Shown here: positions 24,964 through 34,019 of the stretch, in pieces
Layout of the letters: each line of letters starts with the position of its first letter
How positions within the stretch are numbered: the stretch's first letter is position 1
DNA from: Streptomyces acidiscabies
GTDB taxonomy: Bacteria > Actinomycetota > Actinomycetes > Streptomycetales > Streptomycetaceae
DNA length: 64,000 nt
Direction: 5' to 3'
Assembly (NCBI RefSeq): GCF_020010905.1
Contig: NZ_JAGJBY010000001.1
Location: forward strand, 5,414,001-5,478,000
The notes under the pieces: model-generated
What the model saw: only the letters and a program-made list of their open reading frames with translations
What the model was told of the DNA's origin: nothing
Databases searched by the model: none
Made by a program: the position numbers and the translations under genes

Positions 24964-25815
24964 ATGAGCACCTATCTGGCAGACGCCGCCGAGAACCTCA
25001 CCGTCGACGGCCCCTCCGCGACCTTCACCTACCGGCGCTTCGGCCCGACCGGCAACACCCCGCTGGTGCTTCTGAACCGGGTCCGGGGAACCCTCGACTG
25101 GTGGGACCCGGAACTTCTGGACCACCTGGCCGCCGAGCACGACGTGATCGTGTTCGACAACGTCGGCACCGGCTACACCACCGGCACCCCGCGCGACTCC
25201 GTCGAGGGGATGGCCGACGGCGCCGTCGAGTTCATCGAGGCCCTCGGCCTCGCCCAAGTCGACCTGCTGGGCTGGACGTTGGGCGGCACGGTCGCCCAGC
25301 ACATCACCCGCACCCGGCCCGACCTCGTGCGCAGGCTGGTCGTGGCCGCCGCCAACCCCGGCGGCACGGTGCCCGGAGCGCCCGACCCGGACCCGAAGGT
25401 GCGGGCCACCATGACCAAGCCGGAGGTCACGGGGGACGACCTGGTGTTCCTGTTCTTCCCGGAGACGGACACCGGACGCGCCGCCGGTCACGCCCACCTC
25501 GCCAGGGTGTCCGCGCGGCTGGCCACCGGGCTCCCCGCGGTGTCCGAGGCGGCGGCCATGGGCCAGCTCACCGCGATCGCGAAGGACGCGGCGATCCCCT
25601 TCGAGCAGGTGCGCGCGGACCTGGCGAGCATCCACCGGCCCGTCCTGTACGCGACCGGGATGCAGGACGTGATGATCACTCCCCTGGCCGCCTACACCGC
25701 CGTACGGCACCTGCCCCACGCCACCCTCGTCGCCTACAGCGACGCCGGGCACGCCTTCCTCTTCCAGCGCGCCGAGGACTTCGCCACCCAGGTGACGGCC
25801 TTCCTCGCCGGCTGA
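24964..25815 (+). CDS. Alpha/beta hydrolase fold protein with Thr at the nucleophile position
   Basis: The 283-residue protein has the alpha/beta hydrolase fold, but the nucleophile elbow reads G-W-T105-L-G-G instead of G-x-S-x-G. The paralog at 27802-28800 has the normal FSLGG. The acid (GMQDVM) and His (DAGHAF) are present. A Thr nucleophile is rare in this fold, so the enzyme may be a lyase- or isomerase-like variant or a non-catalytic partner. RRFGPTGNTPLVLLNRVRGT and the rest align well with the paralog, indicating duplication. It lies within the SDR-to-LtrA run. Confidence 0.85.
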   Translation: MSTYLADAAENLTVDGPSATFTYRRFGPTGNTPLVLLNRVRGTLDWWDPELLDHLAAEHDVIVFDNVGTGYTTGTPRDSVEGMADGAVEFIEALGLAQVDLLGWTLGGTVAQHITRTRPDLVRRLVVAAANPGGTVPGAPDPDPKVRATMTKPEVTGDDLVFLFFPETDTGRAAGHAHLARVSARLATGLPAVSEAAAMGQLTAIAKDAAIPFEQVRADLASIHRPVLYATGMQDVMITPLAAYTAVRHLPHATLVAYSDAGHAFLFQRAEDFATQVTAFLAG

Positions 25816-25850
25816 GCAACGCCGAGAATCCGTCCACCAGGAGGTTCGTC

Positions 25851-27001
25851 GTGGAGTTGACCAGCGATCAGGTGCGCCGCGAGGTCACGCCGCTGGAGTT
25901 GTTCTTCGACCTGGTCTACGTCTTCGCGATCGGCCAGCTCTCGCATCAGCTGCTGGCGCACCCGACGTGGACCGGCGCCGCCCAGACCCTCGTCCTCTAC
26001 CTCGCGGTCTACGCGGCGTGGGCGTACACCGCCTGGGCGGTCACCCTCGTCCCGGCCGAGGACCCGCGGACCCGGCGGATGCTGCTGGCGGTCATGCTCG
26101 TCGGACTGTTCATGAACGCCGCGATCCCGCGCGCCTTCGGCGACGCCGGGTGGGTCTTCGTCGTCACGTTCCTGCTGATCCACCTCGGCCGGACGGTATG
26201 GCTGCTCGGGGTGGGCCTCGACGCGGTCAACCAGGAGCACTTCCGCCGCGTGCTGGTCTGGTTCGCGGCCGCCGCACCCCTGTGGCTGACCGGCGCGGCG
26301 GCCGACGGCGGCGCGCGGCTGGGGTGGTGGGCCGTGGCGCTGACGATCGAGCTGGCGGGCACCTGGACGGCCCACCCGCTGCCCGGCCGCCGGCTGGAGT
26401 CGCGGCAGGTCGGCTTCGCCGGTGGGCACCTGCTGGAGCGCGGACGCCTGTTCGTGATCATCGCGCTGGGCGAGACGGTCATGACCACCGGCACCGCGCT
26501 CACCACGGCCCGTACGAGCCGATGACCCTGCTGACCAGCGGTGTGGCACTCACGGGCACGGTCGCGTTGTTCTGGCTGTTCTTCAGCCGCTCCGAGCGCG
26601 TCGTACGCCACTTCCTGAGGACCGAGGACCCGATGCGGGCCGCGCGCAGCGGCGTCATCAGCCTCATGGCCTCGGTCGCCGGGCTGATCGCCGTGGCCGT
26701 GGCCGACGAACGCGTCATCGCCCACCCCCTGGAACACGCCGGTATCACCACGAACCTGCTGCTGTTCGGCGGGCCGGCCCTCTACCTCGTCCCGCAGGCA
26801 TGGCACGGGGCGACCCTGTTCGACGACCTGCTCCGGCCACGGCTGCTCGCGCTGTCCGCTCTGGTCATCGGCTGCGCCGTCACGACGACGGCCCCGGCGT
26901 ACCTGTCGGCCGTCGCCGCCGCCGCGATCGTCGTCGCCCTGGCCGTGTCCGAAGAGCGCCGGTCGGCGTGGGCGGTGCGGTCCGGGGGAGGGGCGCCATG
27001 A
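25851..27001 (+). pseudogene. LtrA family membrane protein with a one-base frameshift
   Basis: A GTG start with AGGAGG upstream opens an LtrA (low temperature requirement A) protein: TPLELFFDLVYVFAIGQLS at the N-terminus, many hydrophobic helices, and LFVIIALGETVMTTGTAL near residue 210. The frame then ends at 26525. The rest of the family sequence (PMTLLTSGVALTGTVALFWLFF to the end at 27001) continues in another frame. Restoring one base near 26516, so that the text reads ACG-GAG-CCG-ATG, would rejoin them into about 383 residues. The break is a recent mutation or a sequencing error. LtrA proteins are membrane proteins of unclear role. Confidence 0.8.
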
Positions 27002-27651
27002 CCGAGGCCGGCGTACTGGTCTGTGACGACCAGGAGTTGATGCGGGTCGGACTGCGCATGGTGGTGGACGGCCAGCCGGATCTCACGGTCGTCGGCGAGG
27101 CCGGGGACGGCGAGGCGGCCGTGGCACAGGCGCTCACGCTGCGCCCCGACCTCGTCGTCATGGGGATGCCGCACCTGGACGGCATCGCGGCCACCGCGCA
27201 AGTGCGGGCCGCCCTGCCCGACACGCGCGTGCTCGTCCTTGCCGGGTGCGACCGCGACGAGTACGCCTACGCGGCTCTGCGCGCGGGAGCGGACGGCTTC
27301 TTCGTCAAGGACACGCCGGCCGCCGAGCTGCTCGTCGCCATCCGCGGTGTGCTGCGCGGCGACGCGGTGATCGCCCCGTCGGTGACGCGGCGGCTGATCG
27401 ACCGGTACGTCACGGGCGCCGTCGCCCCCCTCACCGACCAACGCCTCGACGTACTCTCCGACCGCGAGCGCGAGGTGCTGAGCCTGGTCGCCCGCGGGCT
27501 GAACAACGCGGAGATCGCCGGGAAGCTGTTCCTCGGCGAGACCACGGTCAAGACCCACGTGGCCCGCATCGTCGCCAAACTGCGCGTCCGCGACCGGATA
27601 GAGGCCGTCGTCGTGGCCTACGAGAGCGGACTGGTTCGCCCTGGGGGATGA
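26998..27651 (+). CDS. NarL/LuxR-type response regulator lacking the phosphoacceptor Asp
   Basis: The 217-residue protein has a receiver domain (acidic Asp10-Asp11, Lys in FFVKDTP near 100) and a LuxR helix-turn-helix (LSDREREVLSLVARG and the KTHVARIVAKL recognition region). The phosphoacceptor segment reads RPDLVVMG56MPHLDG, where relatives have M-D-V-R-M-P. Two residues are missing and the Asp is replaced by Gly, equal to a 6-base in-frame deletion. It should not be phosphorylated in the normal way. No histidine kinase is adjacent. Its ATG overlaps the last codon of the LtrA frame (ATGA). Confidence 0.85.
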   Translation: MTEAGVLVCDDQELMRVGLRMVVDGQPDLTVVGEAGDGEAAVAQALTLRPDLVVMGMPHLDGIAATAQVRAALPDTRVLVLAGCDRDEYAYAALRAGADGFFVKDTPAAELLVAIRGVLRGDAVIAPSVTRRLIDRYVTGAVAPLTDQRLDVLSDREREVLSLVARGLNNAEIAGKLFLGETTVKTHVARIVAKLRVRDRIEAVVVAYESGLVRPGG

Positions 27652-27801
27652 CCCCGCCGGGCGCCCGGGATGGTTTCCGACGACAGCGCCGCTGCCTAGC
27701 TTCTGGACATGTCGATCATGCGGAGTCTCTACGGCGGACCCGGCTCGGCACAGTCGTTCAGCGCGCCGGGGGAGACCTCCGGCCCGACCCGAGGAAATGG
27801 C

Positions 27802-28800
27802 ATGTCTTCCACCGATCGACCCACCCGTATCTCCCGGCGCACCGCGATGGCGCTGGCCGGCGTGTCGGTCGTCGCGGCCCTCACCGCCACGGCACCGAGC
27901 ATGGCCAACGCCGTCAGCGGCACGCGGCACCCGGTCACCCGGACGCAGACCACCGAGAGCGCGAGCACCGCTCCCAACCTGCGCGTCACGGCCGCCAACG
28001 GCATCACTTACCAGTACCGCCGCTTCGGCCACCCCCGCACGGGCGGCGTCCCCCTGGTCTTCCTCCACCACTTCCGCGGCACCCTCGACAACTGGGACCC
28101 CCAGCTCATCGACACCATCGCCGCCAAGCGCGAGGTCATCCTCGTGGACAACGCCGGCGTCGGCGGCTCCACCGGCACCACCCCCAGCACCGTCCAGCAG
28201 ATGGCCCTGGACGCCATCGACTTCATCGACGCCCTCAAGCTGCCCCGCTACGACGTGTTCGGCTTCTCCCTCGGCGGCGAGGTCGCCCAGGAGGTCGCGC
28301 TGCGCCGCCCCTGGCAGGTCCGCCGCGTCGTCCTGGCCGCCACCGGCCCCCAGGGCGGAGTGGACCAGCGCACAACCGACCCGAACATCTTGCAGCGGAC
28401 CCTCAAGGACAACCCCGGCCCCGCGGACTACCTCTTCCTCTTCTTCAAGAACACCGCCTCCAGCCAGGCCGCAGGGGGCGAGTTCCTGCGGCGCCTCGGC
28501 GAGCGCACCACCGACCACGACGCCCCCTCCAGCCTTGTCACCCGCGACCACCAGTTCACCTCCTGGTCCGAGTGGGGCATCCCCGACAAGTCCAAGTTCG
28601 TACGCCTGCGCGCCCTCTTCCAGCCCACCCTGGTCGCCGACGGCGAGAGCGACATGCTCATGCCCGCCAAGAACTCCCGCCTGCTGGCCGAGTACCTCCC
28701 CGACGCCCGACTGCACATCTACCCGGACGCCGGCCACGGCTTCCTCTACCAGTACGCCGTCACGTTCGGCACCGAGGTGAACACCTTCCTCGACCGCTGA
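27802..28800 (+). CDS. Tat-exported alpha/beta hydrolase
   Basis: The 332-residue protein has a twin-arginine signal (RISRRTAMALAGVSVV, residues 9-24) and an AxA-like cleavage region (ANA), followed by an alpha/beta hydrolase domain with Ser156 in FSLGG, an acid in DGESDML and His in DAGHGF. It closely parallels the cytoplasmic hydrolase at 24964. It should act outside the membrane on an unknown ester, lactone or halide-type substrate. The start at 27802 follows GAGGAAATGG; an upstream in-frame ATG at 27709 would bury the signal. A 150-base gap after the regulator probably holds its promoter. Confidence 0.85.
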   Translation: MSSTDRPTRISRRTAMALAGVSVVAALTATAPSMANAVSGTRHPVTRTQTTESASTAPNLRVTAANGITYQYRRFGHPRTGGVPLVFLHHFRGTLDNWDPQLIDTIAAKREVILVDNAGVGGSTGTTPSTVQQMALDAIDFIDALKLPRYDVFGFSLGGEVAQEVALRRPWQVRRVVLAATGPQGGVDQRTTDPNILQRTLKDNPGPADYLFLFFKNTASSQAAGGEFLRRLGERTTDHDAPSSLVTRDHQFTSWSEWGIPDKSKFVRLRALFQPTLVADGESDMLMPAKNSRLLAEYLPDARLHIYPDAGHGFLYQYAVTFGTEVNTFLDR

Positions 28801-28827
28801 CAACCCCCCTCAGCACTGGAGCCCAAC

Positions 28828-29646
28828 ATGTTCACGATCGAGACCGTGGCGCCCAAGATCCGCAGGGTCACCTTCACGAATCCGCCGGTGAATGTCGTCG
28901 GCGCGGACACCGTCACGCAACTGCTCGACGTCGTCGACGAGTTGAGCAGGGACGAGCAGGCCCAGGCCGTCGTCTTCGACAGCGGCACGCCCGGATACTT
29001 CTTCAACCACGCCGACCTCGGCCAGGTGCCTGAACTCCTGGCCCTGAACGCCGCGGACGGGACCCCGACGTGGGTCGAACTCGTCACCCGCCTGACCGGC
29101 GCCCCGTTCATCAGCATCGCCTCCATCCGCGGGCGCACGCGGGGTGGCGGGGACGAGATCGCCCTGGCCTTCGACCTGCGTTACGCCAGCCGCGAGGAGG
29201 CGTTCTTCTGCCAGCCCGAGGTCGCGATCGGCATCGTCCCGGGAGGTGGCGGCAGCGACCGTCTGGCCCGGCTGCTGGGGCGCGACCGCGCACTCGAAGC
29301 GATCCTCACCGGCCAGGACTACGACGCCGATACGGCCGAACGGTACGGGTGGGTGACCCGGGCCGTCCCCGACGCCGAACTCGACGCCTTCGTCGACGGT
29401 GTCGCGGCGCGCATCGCGTCCTTCGACAGGGCGTCCGTCCTGGGTGCCAAGGCGCAGATCAACCGGTCGACCCTGCCGCCCGTGGCCGATCTGCGCGCGT
29501 CCTGGGCCGAGTTCGCGGAGTCCGTCAACTGGCCGGGATTCCAGGGCCGGTTGCCGCGACTCGGGAAGGCCATCGCCGAGATCGGTCTCGACGAGATCGA
29601 GCGCGATCTGGGCCATTACGCCGGGCTCATCAACGAACAGGCGTAA
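28828..29646 (+). CDS. Enoyl-CoA hydratase/isomerase family protein
   Basis: The 272-residue crotonase-fold protein has the oxyanion-hole segments (FFNHADL near 60 and RGRTRGGGDEIAL near 110) and the QPEVAIGIVPGGGGSDRL stretch with the usual acidic residue. The first oxyanion segment departs from the common A-x-x-G-A-D, so the substrate may not be a normal fatty enoyl-CoA. It follows the exported hydrolase by 27 bases and probably belongs to the same transcript. Confidence 0.8.
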   Translation: MFTIETVAPKIRRVTFTNPPVNVVGADTVTQLLDVVDELSRDEQAQAVVFDSGTPGYFFNHADLGQVPELLALNAADGTPTWVELVTRLTGAPFISIASIRGRTRGGGDEIALAFDLRYASREEAFFCQPEVAIGIVPGGGGSDRLARLLGRDRALEAILTGQDYDADTAERYGWVTRAVPDAELDAFVDGVAARIASFDRASVLGAKAQINRSTLPPVADLRASWAEFAESVNWPGFQGRLPRLGKAIAEIGLDEIERDLGHYAGLINEQA

Positions 29647-29717
29647 GCGCCGAGGCCGACCTGTTCTCCCGGCGCCCACGAAATCCTCCACCCCCCGCCT
29701 CCATCAGGAGTACGACC

Positions 29718-30500
29718 ATGCACGGCACCGTCACCGTCATCGACAAGGGCCCGATACGCATCCACAGCTACACCGCGCCCGAGGACGGCCTCGCCGTCAC
29801 CACCCAACTGATCGAGACGCCGTCGCGGATCATCGCCGTCGACGCCCAGTTCGTCCTGGCCTACGCCGACGAGGCCGCCGCCTACGCCCGAGGGCTCGGC
29901 AAGCCGCTCGACCGCCTGGTCATCAGCCATGCGCACCCCGACCACTACCAGGGCGCGGCCCGCTTCGACGTCCCCGTACACGCCCTGCCGGAGACCATCG
30001 CGGCGATCGTCGCCATGGACGACAAGACCGACCTGCCCACCGGAACCCCGATCCCGCTCGCCGGCATGACCCCGACTGTGGCGATCACCCCGGGCATCGA
30101 AGTCGTCGACGGCGTCCCCTTCGTGTTCGAGAAGGTGACCGGCGGCGAGATCCACACCACCCTCGTGATCAAGCTGCCCGAACAGGGCGTACTGGTCGCC
30201 CAGGACGTCGTCTACGACCACACCCACCTGTGGTTCCTGGACAAGGACTTCGACGGCTGGCAGGCCAACATCGACCGCTTCGCCGCCGAGACCGGGTACG
30301 ACACCGTCCTGCCCGGCCACGGCGAGCCGACCGGCCCGGCGGTCTGGGCCGAACTCACCGACTACGTCGACGCCGGGCGCGAGTTGCTCGGCGACGACGG
30401 CGACGCCTACAAGGAGGCCATCACCGCGCGCTACCCCGACTACCGGGGCGCGGCACTCATCGACATCGCCAACGCCTACTTGTTCGGCCCCAAGGACTGA
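29718..30500 (+). CDS. Metallo-beta-lactamase-fold hydrolase
   Basis: The 260-residue protein has the binuclear zinc motif H71-A-H73-P-D75-H76 and later ligands in AQDVVYDHTH and LPGHGEP. The fold covers lactonases, thioesterases and ring-opening hydrolases; this one resembles the quiet-family MBL proteins used on small lactones or thioesters. It is cytoplasmic by the lack of a signal. The ATG follows AGGAGTACGACC. With the SDR, hydrolases and enoyl-CoA hydratase-like gene it may form a degradation or tailoring route, by inference. Confidence 0.85.
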   Translation: MHGTVTVIDKGPIRIHSYTAPEDGLAVTTQLIETPSRIIAVDAQFVLAYADEAAAYARGLGKPLDRLVISHAHPDHYQGAARFDVPVHALPETIAAIVAMDDKTDLPTGTPIPLAGMTPTVAITPGIEVVDGVPFVFEKVTGGEIHTTLVIKLPEQGVLVAQDVVYDHTHLWFLDKDFDGWQANIDRFAAETGYDTVLPGHGEPTGPAVWAELTDYVDAGRELLGDDGDAYKEAITARYPDYRGAALIDIANAYLFGPKD

Positions 30501-30570
30501 ACTGCCGTTGTGGGTCGTACCTTTGGTGAGGAGAGAAGGGCGGTAGCCGCCGGAGCCCGTTCTCCGATAG

Positions 30571-30590
30571 CGTACCGACCAGACGGTACG
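30571..30590. promoter_or_regulatory. Palindromic operator CGTACCG-6-CGGTACG
   Basis: Perfect 7-bp arms at 30571-30577 and 30584-30590 around ACCAGA, 69 bases before the ATG at 30659. It resembles TetR-family operators (ACCGACC...GGT type). No TetR gene is adjacent, so the regulator may be one of the two in the window or elsewhere. Confidence 0.5.
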
Positions 30591-30658
30591 AGGGTGTGCC
30601 CCGCGCGCCGTCGTGTGCTCGATGGACACTTCATCTGCCACAGGACGGCGAACCCCTC

Positions 30659-31558
30659 ATGACGCAGAACACGGACGGCGACAGCCTGGCCCTCGCGCGC
30701 CAGACCTGGAGAACGCTCGAGCCCTACCACGGGGCCGTCTACTTCTCGCCCGAATCCGCAGGCCAGTACGCCGAGTTGGGCGTGGACGCCAGGACGGGGT
30801 ACTTCGCGTCCCGCTCCGCCGCGCTCGGCGCCGCGCCGGCGGATCTGGTCATCGCCACGTTCTACAACTTCAACCCCCAGTTGGTACGCCGAGCCATACC
30901 CGCGGCGTGGGAAGCCGCCACGCCGCAGCAGTTCACCGCCGCCCGGCTCGCCGGGATCGACGCCACGCTCCGCCGCATCCTCGGCGCGGACGTCTCCTCA
31001 CCGGCGCTGGTCCGCGCGGCGGAACTGGCCCGTACCGCTGCTGAAGCGACCGTGAGCCATCCACAGGGCCGCCCCCTCTTCGCCGCGCACGCCGCACTGC
31101 CGTGGCCGGACGCACCCCACCTCGTGCTCTGGCACGCGCAGACGCTGCTGCGGGAGTTCCGTGGCGACGGCCATGTGGCGGCGCTGCTGGCTGCCGGGCT
31201 GAGCGGGATCGAGGCTCTCGTCACGCACGCCGCCACCGGCGACATCAGCGTGGCGGCGCTGCGCGACTCGCGGGCGTGGACGCCGGAGCAGTGGGAACAG
31301 GCCGTGGAGGACCTGCGTGAGCGTGGCTGGCTCGACGACGGACCCGACCTGGCCCTGACCGAGGACGGTACGCGGCGCAGGGCGGAGATCGAGCACACCA
31401 CCGACAGGCTGGCGGCGCTTCCTTACACCACGCTCGGCCCGGCCGCCTGCGCCGAACTCCGTTCACTGGTGAGGCCGTTCAGCCTCGCGGTGGCCAAGGA
31501 GCTCATGCCGTGGGCGGTCGACCGGCTCAGCCTCAGCCTCAGCGAAGAGAGCGCGTGA
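30659..31558 (+). CDS. SCO6745-like (SalK-type) protein
   Basis: The 299-residue protein resembles the actinomycete SCO6745/SalK family: an N-terminal helical WRTLEPYHGAVYFSPE segment, a GYFASRSAALGAAPADLVIATFYNFNP core, and a C-terminal winged-helix-like part (WTPEQWEQAVEDLRERGWL). The function is not established; members often sit near secondary-metabolite or regulatory genes. The start at 30659 gives the family's usual N-terminus. A palindrome lies just upstream. Confidence 0.7.
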   Translation: MTQNTDGDSLALARQTWRTLEPYHGAVYFSPESAGQYAELGVDARTGYFASRSAALGAAPADLVIATFYNFNPQLVRRAIPAAWEAATPQQFTAARLAGIDATLRRILGADVSSPALVRAAELARTAAEATVSHPQGRPLFAAHAALPWPDAPHLVLWHAQTLLREFRGDGHVAALLAAGLSGIEALVTHAATGDISVAALRDSRAWTPEQWEQAVEDLRERGWLDDGPDLALTEDGTRRRAEIEHTTDRLAALPYTTLGPAACAELRSLVRPFSLAVAKELMPWAVDRLSLSLSEESA

Positions 31559-31639
31559 GAGAAGAGCGCGAGGCCGGGTCCGCTGCCCCTGAGACGCGGT
31601 TCGTCCACGTGACCGAGTGGGCCTCGGGCACCGCGCTGA

Positions 31640-32164
31640 TCAGGGCCGTTGGGCGCGGTACAGACCCCGGCCGGTACGCCTGATCCGGGACGCGCCGACG
31701 AGGCGGTCGAGTGTGCTGCGGATCGCGTTGATACTGCCACTGTCGGTGGCGCGACCCAACGCCGTTGCCACATCGCGGGCGCGCACATCGGTGTCACCGA
31801 CCTGTGCGAGGTACTCCAGGATCTCTTCGGTCAGCCTGCCGTACGTGCGCTCCGTGTCGGCCTGTGAGAGGGGCTCCCGCTTCTTCCCGGCTCCCTTGCG
31901 GGCTGCGGGCCGCCGAGAGACCGGGGTGACATCGTCCGAGGGGGTGACAGGGGCGGTCGCCGTCCTGACCGGCGTCGCTTCCGCAGGGGTCGCCATCACG
32001 TACTCAAGGGCACTCAGGGCCCGTTGGACGGATCCCAGATGGGCGACAACGGCGGCGAGTTCCCTCTCCAGCGCCCGCTTCTGCAACTCCAGGCGGCTGA
32101 GGTCCTCCTGGAGGCTCTCAGCGGTGATCTCAATGTTGTGTGCCGCGCGAGATGCCGGAACCAT
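31640..32164 (-). CDS. Coiled-coil protein with a C-terminal winged-helix-like domain
   Basis: The 174-residue protein has a long N-terminal coiled coil (about residues 15-55, heptads with RLELQKRALERELAAVVAHL), a Thr/Pro-rich low-complexity linker, and a C-terminal segment LTEEILEYLAQVG ... TLDRLVGASRIRRTGRGLYR that looks like a winged helix. A dimeric DNA-binding protein is likely. GAGGGAGAC precedes the ATG. It is divergent from the hydrolase gene at 32386. Confidence 0.6.
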   Translation of the reverse strand: MVPASRAAHNIEITAESLQEDLSRLELQKRALERELAAVVAHLGSVQRALSALEYVMATPAEATPVRTATAPVTPSDDVTPVSRRPAARKGAGKKREPLSQADTERTYGRLTEEILEYLAQVGDTDVRARDVATALGRATDSGSINAIRSTLDRLVGASRIRRTGRGLYRAQRP

Positions 32165-32320
32165 GTCTCCCTCTCAACCTCGACTCTCCCTGCCGCGATC
32201 CGACCGAACATCGGTGGCAGCTGTTTCGGAGCATCATATGCACCATGGGCCCTTCACAGCAGAACACCGGCGGCTTGCACACAGTTGTTGCCACTGTCGG
32301 TGGGGCGCGACGGGTGATAC

Positions 32321-32329
32321 ACACCGTGT
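32321..32329. promoter_or_regulatory. ACACCGTGT palindromic box
   Basis: This 9-base palindrome (ACAC-C-GTGT) lies 57 bases before the hydrolase ATG. The same box, with C or G at the centre, occurs at 35513, 37409, 48481 and 51423, always between genes. Confidence 0.4.
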
Positions 32330-32385
32330 GCCAAGATGTGTTCAGGTCTCTCGCACACAATGCGCCGTCCGTCGATGGAGGAATC

Positions 32386-33114
32386 ATGCCCGCGATCTTG
32401 ATCCACGGAGTTCCCGACACCCACCACGTATGGGACGGCGTGCGACAGCACCTGGCCAGGACCGACCTGGAAGCCTGGGACCTTCCCGGGTTCGGCGCTC
32501 CGCGCCCGGCCGGGTTCGGAGCCACCAAGGAGGAGTACGTCGACTGGCTCGTCGAACGGCTGGAGCGGATCGGTGAGCCGGTGGACCTCGTCGGACACGA
32601 CTGGGGCTGCATCCTGACCCTCCGCGTCGCCTCCCTGCGTCCCGACCTGGTCCGCACCTGGGCCGGGGGCAATGGTCCGGTCAACTCGGGCTACGTGTGG
32701 CACCCGTTGGCCAAGATCTGGCAGGACCGGGTCGAAGGCGACCGGTTCATGAGTGAACTGCGGACGGAGTCCTTCGCCGACGACGTGGCGGCGGGCTTCG
32801 ACGTGCCCATCGACCTGGCCAAGGACATGATGAGCCGCCTGGACGAGCCGATGAAGGACTCCATCCTCAGGCTGTACCGGTCTGCGGTCACCATGGGGGC
32901 GGAGTGGGAGCCGGGACTCTCCGCGGTGTCGGCGCCGTGCCTGGTCTTCTGGGGCAAGCTCGACCCCGCCTGCCAGATCGAGTTCGGACACAAGCTCGGG
33001 GACTCCCTGCACGGGTCCGAGGTGATCGAGATGGACTGCAACCACTGGCCGGTACTCCAGCGGCCCGCGGAGGTGGCCGAGATCCTTGAGAGGCACTGGA
33101 GCGCGAACGTGTGA
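32386..33114 (+). CDS. Alpha/beta hydrolase, epoxide hydrolase/dehalogenase-like
   Basis: The 242-residue protein has HGVPDT (oxyanion region) and the nucleophile elbow GHDWGC with Asp, as in epoxide hydrolases and haloalkane dehalogenases. A later acid (KLDPACQ) and His (CNHWPVLQRP) complete a triad. It is shorter than typical epoxide hydrolases because the cap is small. The ATG at 32386 follows GGAGGAATC; longer in-frame starts lack a site. The substrate is unknown. Confidence 0.82.
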   Translation: MPAILIHGVPDTHHVWDGVRQHLARTDLEAWDLPGFGAPRPAGFGATKEEYVDWLVERLERIGEPVDLVGHDWGCILTLRVASLRPDLVRTWAGGNGPVNSGYVWHPLAKIWQDRVEGDRFMSELRTESFADDVAAGFDVPIDLAKDMMSRLDEPMKDSILRLYRSAVTMGAEWEPGLSAVSAPCLVFWGKLDPACQIEFGHKLGDSLHGSEVIEMDCNHWPVLQRPAEVAEILERHWSANV

Positions 33115-33357
33115 CGAGGCGACGCGGGACACGTGTGCGGTAGCGCTGCGACAGGGGTGACCGCGGGCGCGGTGACGGACAGGACCGGCGTTCGACCTCC
33201 CCTACGACGCCCTGGTGGTCACGGCGGGAGCGGTGACCCGCACCGTCACCGGCGGGGAGCCACACCGCGGGGGACCGCGATCCGCTCAGGGTGTGACCCC
33301 GCGGCCGGTCCGGTGGACGCGGGAGAGGACCTGTTCGGTGTCCGCCCGTACGGTCCG

Positions 33358-33636
33358 TCAAAGACGGTCTGTGGCCGAGTGATCGAGCCCGGTGTCGTCT
33401 TCTCCGCCGGAAGGTGCCTGGCCCCCGGGCGTCGGGCGCCGCAGTCTCCTGAGCCGGGTGGAGACCTCGTCCATGCGGGCGTCCACCGCGGCGATCGCCT
33501 CCCGGAGCAGGCTCAGCCGCTCATCGAGGAACGCGGCCTCCGCAGCGAGCGACGCGGCGGTGACGGCGGGATCGGTCCGGGTGTCTCTCGAACCGTGATC
33601 GCTCGCTACGCATCGGCTCACATGTGTCCCTGCCAT
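33358..33636 (-). CDS. Small coiled-coil protein, unknown
   Basis: The ATG at 33636 follows AAGGAGGACC closely and opens 92 codons. The product has a helical middle (AEAAFLDERLSLLREAIAAVDARMDEVSTRLRRL, split here only for description) that should form a coiled coil, and a Gly/Asp-rich polar tail. I recognise no family. The strong ribosome site and codon use support a real gene. The 243 bases between it and the hydrolase gene show no gene. Confidence 0.5.
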   Translation of the reverse strand: MAGTHVSRCVASDHGSRDTRTDPAVTAASLAAEAAFLDERLSLLREAIAAVDARMDEVSTRLRRLRRPTPGGQAPSGGEDDTGLDHSATDRL

Positions 33637-33639
33637 GGT

Positions 33640-34001
33640 CCTCCTTCGCTGGGGCCCGGGCGGATACCCGCCGCAGGCCGTCGACACTGGATTGACCGGG
33701 CAGCGAAGGGAGTTGTGACAACGCGTCGCGCAGCGGTTCCGGGGCGTCCTGGGAGAAGGGGGCGCCGTGCGGCAGGACGTAGAGGACTTCAAGGACGAGG
33801 TCCGTCGTGGTAGTGCCACCCTGTCGCCTGCCCGGGGGGAATGGTGATCTCGCGGAGGGTGTAGTCGTGATCGCCGATGGTCTGCTGGGCCAGGATCCTG
33901 CCGCTGACCCCAGGGCCGCTCGGCGTGAGTGCCAGAACCACGAGTGCGGCTTCGACGGTGGTGGCACGCAACGTATTGGTTCTCGCCGGGTCTCGTGACA
34001 T
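33640..34001 (-). pseudogene. Cupin protein with central deletion
   Basis: The frame starts as a small cupin: a hydrophobic segment, then YTLREITIPPGQATGWHYHDG, the start of the His-rich metal motif. It then ends within a few codons at 33789. In another frame, starting at that point, comes LVLEVLYVLPHGAPFSQDAPEP, which reads like the C-terminal end of such a cupin. The central barrel strands are absent, so a deletion with frameshift has destroyed the gene. Confidence 0.5.
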
Positions 34002-34019
34002 CGCCCCCTCGATGGCCGG

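Noticed and set aside
26500..26530. Programmed frameshift in LtrA
   Set aside because: No slippery heptamer or downstream structure is evident; a one-base loss explains the break.
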